Origin: Lentimicrobiaceae bacterium
Lineage (GTDB): Bacteria; Bacteroidota; Bacteroidia; Bacteroidales; Lentimicrobiaceae
Length of the DNA: 64,000 bases
NCBI GenBank assembly: GCA_020636745.1
Contig: JACJXH010000009.1
Location: 93,325-157,324, forward strand
Direction of reading: 5' to 3'
Part shown: one piece after another, positions 26,878 to 34,866 of the stretch
Numbering within the stretch: position 1 is the first letter of the stretch
Layout of the letters: each line of letters opens with the position of its first letter
Notes under the pieces: model-generated
What the model was told of the DNA's origin: nothing
Seen by the model: the letters and a program-made list of their open reading frames with translations, nothing else
The model's database searches: none
Made by a program: the position numbers and the translations under genes

Positions 26878-29529
26878 ATGCGTCGTTGGTTATTATTGGC
26901 TTTTCTGCTTACTGTTTGTCTGCATGTTACTCATGGTCAGTCTGTTTACAGCATCCAACATGATGCAAGCTGGGAAATGCGTTACGCAGACGCACGAAAG
27001 ACTGATTATTATACCAATATGGTTTTAAAGCAGTTAGGGCTGGCATATTTAAAAATACCTGAACATACCTCCTTTATTTTTCATTATAATTATGGCGCTT
27101 CGGTAAGTTTTCAGCAGGGTAACCTTCTCGATATCTCGGTTTCGCTCACTCCTTCCTTCTGCTCAGGCGATATTAAAGTGAGGGATTTTGATCTTCAAAA
27201 GTTGTTATTTCCGGCACTGTGTTCTTTCAGACTGGCGGTTATTCATCCATATAAAGGAGAAGTGTTCTCTTCAGTGCATGAGAATGTAAGGCTTTTTGAT
27301 TTAATGTTGGGTTATAGTCCGGCTTCTTTCCCTGATTCATTGTGGATGGCAGGAAGCAGGGTTGAAGTTGAATTTAAAGGTTTTCATTTTGATGAGGAAT
27401 CTTTTAAGCGCATTGAAAACGAGTTATTTGCGATTAGGGATTACGATGCGGCAGCTACGCTGTGCGATACGCTTGAGAAGAAAATAAGGGTTGCCCGTGT
27501 TAGTTTGCATACGCCTCAGGAGGCCTTTGGTATTTATGTTTTTGCCAGCAAGAGTAATTACTTATTGAGTGAAGCTGCTCAAACCCAAACTGTGATTGTT
27601 CCCGGTGACGATCCCCGCAAATTGCTTGGCAAAGTTTCAGTTGTCAATTACCAGTTTCAGGATTTAACCAAATTTTTGATTGATGAAGGGAGTGGGCATG
27701 AACTGGCCGGGAATGTGTATCTTAACATGGCTTCGGCTTATGGAAAGGCACTCTCCGATGCCTTGAAACTTTCACAAAAAGTTGATTATTACAGTAGTCC
27801 GTTTTATTATCGGCTGTACTCAAACAGCACCACAGTATCTCAAATGTGGTCAGCAATGAGGGGGATTCGACTTTTTACACAAAAAAGAGGATTACCAACT
27901 TTAAATTTAGCGTTGTTATCGCGCAGAATTATGGATGAGTATCTGAGGCTGGCCGACAACCTGATGAGTGAAGCCCGGTATGCAGAAGCAGTAGATATGC
28001 TAACCTCAGCCGAAAGATTTTGCGCGGTTAATCCAACTGCAGAACGAACAGAACAGCTTACCGCTACACTTATGCAAGCCAGAAGTGGCCTTACCGCTTC
28101 TTATATCCGTATTGTCCAAAAGGCCTTGGATAATAATTTGCCTTCATTGGCTGATAAATATCTGGCAGAAGCCATGCAGCTTACGGCTAAATACAACAAT
28201 TTGTCAACCTCTGATTCTGCAGGGTTTGCTGGTTTATATGGTGTTTTGTCGGGCAAAAATATACAAGCTGGTAACCGTTTGCTGGCCGATGGAAAGTATA
28301 GCGAAGCGCTTGCCGTATATAACAAGGCTTTGATAACGGGAAATCAGTTTAATCTTCCTGATATTATTAAACAGGCTGAAAAGGGTCAACTGCTGGCTGT
28401 GAATGGCATCTACAGGCATAAATACAGAAAATCAGAAGAAGCTTTAAGGCAGGGCAATGCTGACGAAGCTGCCTCAAAATTAAAAGAGGCGATTGATTTT
28501 GCATCAGGATATTCAGATTATCAGGCAGATCCGGTAGCTGCTGACAGCCTCGAAAAAAGTATTGCATTATTCAGTTATACCTCGCTGGTGACACAAGCTG
28601 CTGATTTTTCATTGGTGCATAATCATATGCGGGCTGTTGAATTTTTGTTGAAAGCAAACGAGCTGAGTATCGAACATCACTTGTCTCATTCGGCGCTGTT
28701 TGACTCAATTGCGAATTTTTCAGGTGTGTTCAGTATTCAATCACTTCTTTCTGATGGGCGTTTGAAGCTATGGGCAGGTGAACCTGAAAATGCGCTTATG
28801 CTTGCCGCACAGGCTAAACAACTTGAAACGGCCTTGGGTTTGAGTGCGAGAGAGGAGCTCAGGCAACAATACAATGCCCTGATGGAATTCGCAGATGAGT
28901 TGCTGTGCAACCGGGTGAAAGGTGAATTGAGTTCACTTATCAGAAGGGCTGATGAGAATTTTGCCCAGAATAAATTTGAAGTGGCTGAGCATCTGGTTTT
29001 AGAGGCGCGCGAACTGATTTATTCGAAGGCTTCATGCGGATTAAATACAGTTGAATTGAATAAACTCACCTCAAAGTATCAGTTTCCAATGCGCTGGAAT
29101 GCCATGGTAAAAGAGGCCGGACGGTTTATCGATAACGGTGATTATTTGCAGGGCATTGAGTTGATACAACAGTCCGGCGCGCTGTATAATTATTATCGCC
29201 TCGATACCCTGGGCCTTATGAATACTGGCTTGTATGAGATGGCCATGAAATCAAGCCATCTGCCGCTCATAACTTATGCAGCAGGCTATTATGTTGCACG
29301 TAATAAATTTGATGAAGCTTTTCAATTGTTGGGGCAGCTTTTCAAAACCGGCATCAACGCTGATGTGACCAATGATTTGCAGGAAAGTATTGCCCGTGGC
29401 CTGGCGCAGCGCGATTTGGCTGCAACCGATGCGCTTAACCTTAAAAATATGCTCAGGTTTTATACCAATGGAGATAAATGGTATCGCAGGTTTACCGAAG
29501 TTTACAAATATCATGTAGAGAACAAATAA
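26878..29529 (+). CDS. Large secreted helical-repeat protein, unknown function
   Basis: 883 aa with a signal peptide (ending HVTHGQ) and no lipobox, so periplasmic or envelope-bound. Residues about 20-290 contain beta-rich patches (FIFHYNYGASVSF, VEVEFKGFHF) and I recognise no domain. From about residue 340 it is almost all helical hairpins resembling degenerate TPR repeats (GNRLLADGKYSEALAVYNKAL, EEALRQGNADEAASKLKEA, ADENFAQNKFEVAEHLVLEA, AFQLLGQLF). There is no T9SS sorting domain. It follows the PorE-like gene by 176 nt with its own -7 element, so it is a neighbour rather than a strict operon mate. A scaffold role in the envelope is my inference; no homologous family is named with confidence. 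Confidence 0.7.
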   Translation: MRRWLLLAFLLTVCLHVTHGQSVYSIQHDASWEMRYADARKTDYYTNMVLKQLGLAYLKIPEHTSFIFHYNYGASVSFQQGNLLDISVSLTPSFCSGDIKVRDFDLQKLLFPALCSFRLAVIHPYKGEVFSSVHENVRLFDLMLGYSPASFPDSLWMAGSRVEVEFKGFHFDEESFKRIENELFAIRDYDAAATLCDTLEKKIRVARVSLHTPQEAFGIYVFASKSNYLLSEAAQTQTVIVPGDDPRKLLGKVSVVNYQFQDLTKFLIDEGSGHELAGNVYLNMASAYGKALSDALKLSQKVDYYSSPFYYRLYSNSTTVSQMWSAMRGIRLFTQKRGLPTLNLALLSRRIMDEYLRLADNLMSEARYAEAVDMLTSAERFCAVNPTAERTEQLTATLMQARSGLTASYIRIVQKALDNNLPSLADKYLAEAMQLTAKYNNLSTSDSAGFAGLYGVLSGKNIQAGNRLLADGKYSEALAVYNKALITGNQFNLPDIIKQAEKGQLLAVNGIYRHKYRKSEEALRQGNADEAASKLKEAIDFASGYSDYQADPVAADSLEKSIALFSYTSLVTQAADFSLVHNHMRAVEFLLKANELSIEHHLSHSALFDSIANFSGVFSIQSLLSDGRLKLWAGEPENALMLAAQAKQLETALGLSAREELRQQYNALMEFADELLCNRVKGELSSLIRRADENFAQNKFEVAEHLVLEARELIYSKASCGLNTVELNKLTSKYQFPMRWNAMVKEAGRFIDNGDYLQGIELIQQSGALYNYYRLDTLGLMNTGLYEMAMKSSHLPLITYAAGYYVARNKFDEAFQLLGQLFKTGINADVTNDLQESIARGLAQRDLAATDALNLKNMLRFYTNGDKWYRRFTEVYKYHVENK

Positions 29530-29617
29530 GCTCAGTCCGGGATTGCTATTCTGATTTGTTTTTTTATGTTTGCAAAACAAATTTCTAATGCTGGAATTTT
29601 TCTAAAACCATTTCTTT

Positions 29618-30328
29618 ATGAAACTATTATTGATAAGCAATTCAACCAATCCCGGTGAAGAGTATTTGGGTTGGCCCCGGAACGATATTAAAAATTTTCT
29701 GAATAATACTGGTGTAAAACGTGTACTGTTTATTCCTTATGCCGGGGTAACCATGAGCTACGATGCCTACGAAGCAAAAGTAAAAGCAGTATTTGAACTG
29801 TTGGGTTACCAGCTTTATTCCATCCATCATGAAACCGATCCGGTGTTGGCTGTTGCTCAGGCTGAAGCCATTGCCGTTGGTGGTGGAAATACATTTCATC
29901 TTGTTCGTGAAATGCAGCGTACAGGCATTATGCAGGCCATCAGAGGGCGTGTAAAGGCCGGAGTGCCTTATATGGGGTGGAGTGCCGGTTCAAATGTAGC
30001 CTGCCCGTCATTGCGTACAACCAATGATATGCCCATTGTTCAGCCTGACAGCTTTGATTGTATGGGTCTTATCCCTTTTCAAATTAATCCTCATTATCTT
30101 GATGCTCATCCAACCGGCCATGGTGGTGAAACGCGCGAGCAGCGTATTGAAGAGTTTTTGGCAGCCAATCAGCATATGTATGTTGCCGGATTGCGTGAGG
30201 CAACTTCTCTCGTTTATGAAGATGGTCATCTAAAACTGATTGGAAAGCATCCCATGCGTGTGTTCAGATATGGAATTGCACCGCGCGAAATTGAACCGGG
30301 GTCAGATGTTGACTTCTTAATGTTCTGA
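29618..30328 (+). CDS. pepE: Dipeptidase E (peptidase S51)
   Basis: A 236-aa cytoplasmic serine peptidase that removes N-terminal aspartate from Asp-X dipeptides. The nucleophile elbow is MGWSAGSNVACP with Ser122, close to the Ser120 of characterised PepE, and a later NPHYLDAHPTGHGGETR contains the conserved His region. Length is normal. A sharp terminator follows. Confidence 0.93.
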   Translation: MKLLLISNSTNPGEEYLGWPRNDIKNFLNNTGVKRVLFIPYAGVTMSYDAYEAKVKAVFELLGYQLYSIHHETDPVLAVAQAEAIAVGGGNTFHLVREMQRTGIMQAIRGRVKAGVPYMGWSAGSNVACPSLRTTNDMPIVQPDSFDCMGLIPFQINPHYLDAHPTGHGGETREQRIEEFLAANQHMYVAGLREATSLVYEDGHLKLIGKHPMRVFRYGIAPREIEPGSDVDFLMF

Positions 30329-30378
30329 TTGTCCGTTTGATAACCATGCAAATTATAAAGGTTGCTTACCTTTAAGCA

Positions 30379-30409
30379 AATCCTCCTTTTTTTTAGGAGG
30401 ATTTTTTTT
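30379..30409 (+). terminator. Rho-independent terminator after pepE
   Basis: AATCCTCC pairs with GGAGGATT across a T-rich loop, followed by eight T's. Confidence 0.88.
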
Positions 30410-30438
30410 GTTGATGTTTTTTTGTTGATGTTTTTTTT
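30403..30438 (+). repeat. Short tandem repeat of a GTTGATG-T(n) unit
   Basis: Two direct copies of GTTGATG, each followed by 7-8 T's, begin right after the T-run of the pepE terminator. Most likely slippage-generated; no function seen. Confidence 0.6.
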
Positions 30439-30487
30439 CTGAAAAATGCCGTAACTTTAAACAATATTAATCCAAAACAAAACAACC

Positions 30488-31063
30488 ATGAAATTTGAAT
30501 TGCCCCCATTACCTTATGCACCGGAAGCACTTGAGCCTGTGATAAGTGCTCATACCATCAGTTTTCATTATGGCAAACACCACCAGGCATATGTCAATAA
30601 CCTGAACAACCTTATTCCGGGCACACGATTCGAAAACAGCACGCTTGAACAGATTATTATGGAAGCTGAAGGCGGAATATTTAACAACGGCGCCCAGGTG
30701 TGGAATCATACTTTTTACTGGGAAGGCCTTGGAGGAAAAGGAACTGCGCCTTCAGGAAAACTGTTGCAGATGATCGACGATTCGTTTGGTTCTTTCGAAA
30801 AATTCAAAGAGATTTTTGCGGATGCAGCAGTGAAGCAATTTGGTTCGGGCTGGGCATGGCTGGTGTTGGGTGCCGATGGGAAACTGGCTGTTACCTCCAC
30901 TTCAAATGCCGGAAATCCTATGCGTGATGGATTGAAACCGCTGTTTACATGCGATGTTTGGGAACACGCATATTATCTTGATTTTCAGAACCGCCGGCCT
31001 GATTATGTAAAAGCTTTCTGGGACCTTGTTAACTGGTCGGTTATTGAGGAAAGATTGGGCTAA
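30488..31063 (+). CDS. sodB: Superoxide dismutase (Fe or cambialistic type)
   Basis: A 191-aa enzyme that dismutates superoxide in the cytoplasm. The metal ligands are His27, His74, Asp156 and His160 (the last two in CDVWEHAYYLDF), in the usual spacing. Gln70 in NNGAQVWNH is the position that in Fe-type enzymes carries the active-site Gln, so iron or a cambialistic metal is likely. A -7-like TAACTTTA lies at 30452-30459. Convergent with the HMA gene across a shared terminator. Confidence 0.95.
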   Translation: MKFELPPLPYAPEALEPVISAHTISFHYGKHHQAYVNNLNNLIPGTRFENSTLEQIIMEAEGGIFNNGAQVWNHTFYWEGLGGKGTAPSGKLLQMIDDSFGSFEKFKEIFADAAVKQFGSGWAWLVLGADGKLAVTSTSNAGNPMRDGLKPLFTCDVWEHAYYLDFQNRRPDYVKAFWDLVNWSVIEERLG

Positions 31064-31096
31064 GTGAATGGAGTCCAGCCTTAAAGGTATGATTTT

Positions 31097-31134
31097 GCGG
31101 GGCAATTAGCTGCTAAGCTTTGCCCCGCATTTAT
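31097..31134 (+). terminator. Bidirectional terminator between sodB and the HMA gene
   Basis: GCGGGGCAA (31097-31105) pairs with TTGCCCCGC (31120-31128), with a short inner stem TTAG/CTAA in the loop. T-rich tail. It can serve both convergent genes. Confidence 0.8.
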
Positions 31135-31355
31135 TATTGTTGGTCTATCAATATCGCCTGGTAGCCGGCTTCGCTGAATGCCTTTGAAATTTTTATCGTG
31201 TCTTCCTCCGAATCTGATTCTACCTGCATAAGCTTATCAGCATGCGTAAGGTCTACTTCCCAATGGTGTATGGTTTCAATGGCATCAAGTGCTGGTTTTA
31301 CTGCGGCAATGCACCCATTGCATTTCAGATTGGTTTTAAAGGTAACTATTTTCAT
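31134..31355 (-). CDS. HMA-domain metal-binding protein (copper chaperone-like)
   Basis: 73 aa, a ferredoxin-like HMA domain with CNGC (Cys12, Cys15) replacing the commoner CxxC of CopZ/Atx1, and IHHWEVDLTHADKLMQVES as the second strand/helix. Small HMA proteins bind Cu(I) or other soft metals and pass them to P-type ATPases. The ATG at 31355 fits the HMA fold start; the longer reading to 31442 does not begin with a domain feature. It is downstream of the CDF and CopA genes on the same strand, about 120 nt after the CDF stop. Confidence 0.82.
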   Translation of the reverse strand: MKIVTFKTNLKCNGCIAAVKPALDAIETIHHWEVDLTHADKLMQVESDSEEDTIKISKAFSEAGYQAILIDQQ

Positions 31356-31475
31356 TTTGGTCTGATTTAAGTTGATTTTGGGTGAGTAAAGTGAATTTGA
31401 ACAGCCGATTGATGAATAGTGGCTGCTTGATGTAGCGTTCAATAACAGTCTGTAAGTTTGATTTCTCTCAGATGA

Positions 31476-32381
31476 TTAACAATTGTTCAGTTGGCAATGT
31501 TCGTCATGTGTGTCAATTTCAATCGTAACGAATTCAAACCCTTTTTCTGAAAGAAACCGGCGTACCTGTTGTTTGATTTCAGGGAACTGTTCAGCTTTAA
31601 TGTCTGACTTAGTGACTATATGCAAGGTGTACACATGAATCATTCCATCAATGGTCCAGGTTCTTACATCGTGAATGCCTTCAATTCCATTGATTTCAAG
31701 GATGGCGGCTGCTATTTCGTTTCCGTTGGCTTTTTCGGGTGTAGCCTGTAAAAATATGCGTAAGGCATCGCGCAGATTGCGTAAAGCATTAAAAATAATA
31801 TACAGGGCAATGCCAATGGCAAGGGCGGCGTCTATCCATTTTAAACCGGTGTATTTCATGATTAATGCACCGGCCAGAACGGCAATCCAGCCAAGAGTAT
31901 CCTCCATCAGGTGAAGTCTTACAACTCTCTGGTTCAATGATTGGCCGCCTTTCAGTCGTAAAACTGCCGCTCCGTTAAAGATGATTCCAAGTAATGCCAG
32001 CACAATCATTCCTGTTTCATTAACCTGCGAAGGTTTTAATAACATAGGGATGGCCTGGGTGAGTACAAACACAGATGCCGCCAACAGAAATGCAGCATTG
32101 ATCAAGGCGGCAAGTACCGGAAATCTTTTATAACCATAAGTATAGCGACTGTCAGGTTTTCGTTGGGCCAGTTTTTCAGAATACCAGGCCAGACCAAGCG
32201 AAATGGTGTCGCCCAGATCGTGAACAGCGTCAGAAATAATAGCGATTGAATTGGTTAGAATCCCTCCGACAATTTCAATGATGGTGAAAACAGCATTCAG
32301 CGTAAATGCAATAGCTATATTTTCTTTCGCATCCTGACTGGAAGGGGAGGTTGGGTGATGCAGGTGATGATGATCGGACAT
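31476..32381 (-). CDS. Cation diffusion facilitator (Zn-type CDF exporter)
   Basis: 301 aa. A His-rich start (HHHLHH), six transmembrane helices, and the metal-site motifs SDAVHDLGD (His54, Asp58) and, in TM5, LHLMED (His then Asp, HxxxD). An HD-HD site is the pattern for zinc-class CDFs in families I know. A C-terminal cytoplasmic domain with FVTIEIDTHDEHC follows. Exports metal ions from the cytoplasm using protons. The gene starts 2 nt before the CopA stop, so they are co-transcribed. Confidence 0.9.
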   Translation of the reverse strand: MSDHHHLHHPTSPSSQDAKENIAIAFTLNAVFTIIEIVGGILTNSIAIISDAVHDLGDTISLGLAWYSEKLAQRKPDSRYTYGYKRFPVLAALINAAFLLAASVFVLTQAIPMLLKPSQVNETGMIVLALLGIIFNGAAVLRLKGGQSLNQRVVRLHLMEDTLGWIAVLAGALIMKYTGLKWIDAALAIGIALYIIFNALRNLRDALRIFLQATPEKANGNEIAAAILEINGIEGIHDVRTWTIDGMIHVYTLHIVTKSDIKAEQFPEIKQQVRRFLSEKGFEFVTIEIDTHDEHCQLNNC

Positions 32382-32382
32382 G

Positions 32383-34605
32383 TTAGTATGATTGATTTTT
32401 ACGCAGCCTCAGGCTGTTGGCAACAACCGAAACTGAGCTCAACGCCATAGCTGCACTGGCTATCATTGGATTTAGTAGCTCATGGATAAATGGGTACAAC
32501 AAGCCTGCGGCTATTGGTAACATTAATAAATTGTAGAAAAAGGCCCAGAAAAGATTTTGTTTGATGATTTTATTGGTTCGGGCTGAAAGCTGAATGGCTC
32601 CAACAATCTGATGGAGGCTTGAGCCGGTGATGGTAATGGCAGCTGTTTCAATAGAAGCATCTGAGCCGCTTCCCATGGCAATGCCCACATCGGCCGAAGC
32701 AAGGGCAATAGTATCATTGATACCGTCGCCGGCCATGGCAACCTTATGGCCCGATAACTGCAATTGTTGGATGAATTCAGCTTTACCCTGCGGGGTCATG
32801 CCTGATTTGTATGTTGAAATTCCGGTTGCAGCAGCAACCCTGGCGGCAGCCGATGCATGATCCCCGGTAAGCATTATAACATTTATTCCCAATGCTTTTA
32901 GGGCTGCTACCGCTGTTTTTGAGCTTTCGCGAAGAGGGTCGCTGGTAGCTGCAATGGCCATTATCTTGTCGCTGGATGCAAAAATAATAAGTGAAAGTGC
33001 TTCTTGTTCGAGCATATTTATAGTAGCGGCTTCACTTTCTGAAATTTCGATTCCTTCCATGGCTAACAGTGAAGGGCTGCCCGCCAGAAACCTGATGTTC
33101 TTGTATGTCCCACTCACTCCCTTTCCGGGAATGTCCTGAAAATCATTTACTTTAACCGGGTCCATTCCTTCTTTCTGAAAATAGGCATTAACAGCTTGCG
33201 ATAAGGGATGGGATGAAAGTCTTGACAAGCCGGCAAATACCGGTATATATGGAAGACTATCATTCAAGATAAACATATTTTCAACCACAGGCCGGCCGGT
33301 TGTGAGGGTTCCGGTTTTGTCAATCACAAGTGTATCTGTTTTGCCTGCTATCTCAATTCCTGAAGCATCGCGGTAAAGAATGCCGTTGGCGGCTCCCCGG
33401 CCAATGGCCACAATCAGCGCAGTGGGTGTTGCCAGCCCAAGCGCACATGGGCAGGCAATTATCAATACACTTATTGATGTTACTATGGCATAAGTGAGTG
33501 AAGGTGAGGGGCCAGTAAAATACCACAAAAAGAAAGTAATCAGCGAGATGAGTATAACAACCGGCACAAAAACTGCCGAAATGCGATCAACAAGTTTTTG
33601 TATGGGTGGTTTGGATGATTGCGCTTCTTCAACCATTCCGATTATTTTTGAAAGTACTGTGTCGTGGCCGGTTTTGAATGTTTTAACGGTGATGGCTCCC
33701 TGCTGGTTTCCTGTTCCGGCCAGTACTTTATCTCCTGCTTGCTTAAAAACCGGCAGAGGCTCGCCGCTCATCATGCTTTCATCTATCCATGAACTGCCTT
33801 CCGTAATGATGCCGTCAACAGGTACAGTGTCTCCCGGTTTTACAAGCAATAAATCATCAGGGCCAACATTTTTAAGTGCTATGGTTTGTTCTTTCCCGTC
33901 TATCAGTAGGTTAACCGTCTCAGGCTGAAGGTTCATCAGGCTTTTAATGGCAGCAGAAGCTTTGTTCCGGCTACGGTCTTCGAGAAAACGTCCCAGCAGA
34001 ATCAAAGTGATAATGACAACAGCTGATTCGTAGTAAATATGTGATGATAGTCCGTTACGGGTAAACCAATCGGGGAAAAATGTGCTGCAAAGGCTTATCA
34101 GGAAGGCAGCTCCCGTGCCCATTGCAACAAGCGTATCCATGCTCGTTTGGCGCTTTAAAGCCAGATTCCAGGCCGTAATATAGAATGAACGCCCTGCATA
34201 AAAAATTACCGGAATGGTAAGACCCAGCATCAGAAATTGCAGCCAGAATGGCGGATGGTGAATCAGCATCGACATTATAAATACAGGAAAAGAAAAAATA
34301 GCGGCCACTGTTAATTTGCGGCGTAGCAGGTCTAATCTGGCTTTTTCAAGTTTTTCAAAGGTAATGAGCTTATCAGCCGAATCTGCTACCAAATCATAGC
34401 CTATGCTTTTTAAACTAAGCTGCAATTCATTCAGGCCGACTATATCTGGCTGGTATTCCAGCTTTACCGATTTGGCGGCGTAATTCACTGTTGCTGAAAT
34501 TACACCGTTTTGTGCTTTGAGCATGCTTTCGGCACTTACGGCACAAGCCGCACAGCTCATTCCACTTACCGGAAGCGTTATGTCAATAATAAATGGTTTC
34601 ATCAT
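32383..34605 (-). CDS. copA: Copper-type heavy-metal P1B ATPase (CopA)
   Basis: 740 aa. An N-terminal HMA domain has GMSCAAC (Cys18, Cys21). Membrane helices are followed by the CPC motif at residues 385-387 (IACPCALGLATPTA), the phospho-Asp DKTGT (Asp429), the SHPL motif near 465, and GDGINDTIALASADVGIAMG. Conserved TM7/8 residues (NLFWAFFYN, AMALSSVSVVANSLRL) are those of Cu(I) exporters (P1B-1). Pumps Cu(I) or Ag(I) out of the cytoplasm. ATGs at 34605 and 34602 are equivalent. First gene of a CopA-CDF-HMA unit. No copper-regulator operator was recognised upstream. Confidence 0.95.
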   Translation of the reverse strand: MMKPFIIDITLPVSGMSCAACAVSAESMLKAQNGVISATVNYAAKSVKLEYQPDIVGLNELQLSLKSIGYDLVADSADKLITFEKLEKARLDLLRRKLTVAAIFSFPVFIMSMLIHHPPFWLQFLMLGLTIPVIFYAGRSFYITAWNLALKRQTSMDTLVAMGTGAAFLISLCSTFFPDWFTRNGLSSHIYYESAVVIITLILLGRFLEDRSRNKASAAIKSLMNLQPETVNLLIDGKEQTIALKNVGPDDLLLVKPGDTVPVDGIITEGSSWIDESMMSGEPLPVFKQAGDKVLAGTGNQQGAITVKTFKTGHDTVLSKIIGMVEEAQSSKPPIQKLVDRISAVFVPVVILISLITFFLWYFTGPSPSLTYAIVTSISVLIIACPCALGLATPTALIVAIGRGAANGILYRDASGIEIAGKTDTLVIDKTGTLTTGRPVVENMFILNDSLPYIPVFAGLSRLSSHPLSQAVNAYFQKEGMDPVKVNDFQDIPGKGVSGTYKNIRFLAGSPSLLAMEGIEISESEAATINMLEQEALSLIIFASSDKIMAIAATSDPLRESSKTAVAALKALGINVIMLTGDHASAAARVAAATGISTYKSGMTPQGKAEFIQQLQLSGHKVAMAGDGINDTIALASADVGIAMGSGSDASIETAAITITGSSLHQIVGAIQLSARTNKIIKQNLFWAFFYNLLMLPIAAGLLYPFIHELLNPMIASAAMALSSVSVVANSLRLRKNQSY

Positions 34606-34703
34606 GGATTTTTGCGGCTGCTAATTTAGAACATTTCTAAATTTAATACTGGCTTGTCATAAAAATCGCCTTTACTAAAAAAAATAAAAACTTTAAACGA
34701 TAC

Positions 34704-34735
34704 TTGAAAAGGAATATAACTTTCATGTAACTTTG
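34704..34735 (+). promoter_or_regulatory. Promoter for the Omp28-like T9SS gene
   Basis: TTG at 34704-34706 and TAACTTTG at 34728-34735, spacer 21 nt, leaving a leader of about 130 nt before the ATG at 34867. A second A/T-rich stretch precedes the ATG. Confidence 0.45.
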
Positions 34736-34866
34736 AAAAAGTTATTGGGATAAGTGTACTTTTTTCTAAGTTTTTTTTTGTGATTGCCTAAATTCTGCAT
34801 GTAATGGTCTGGATTTGGGTTTAACTTATTTATTCACTTAATGCCGGAAGGCGTAAAATTAAAATT

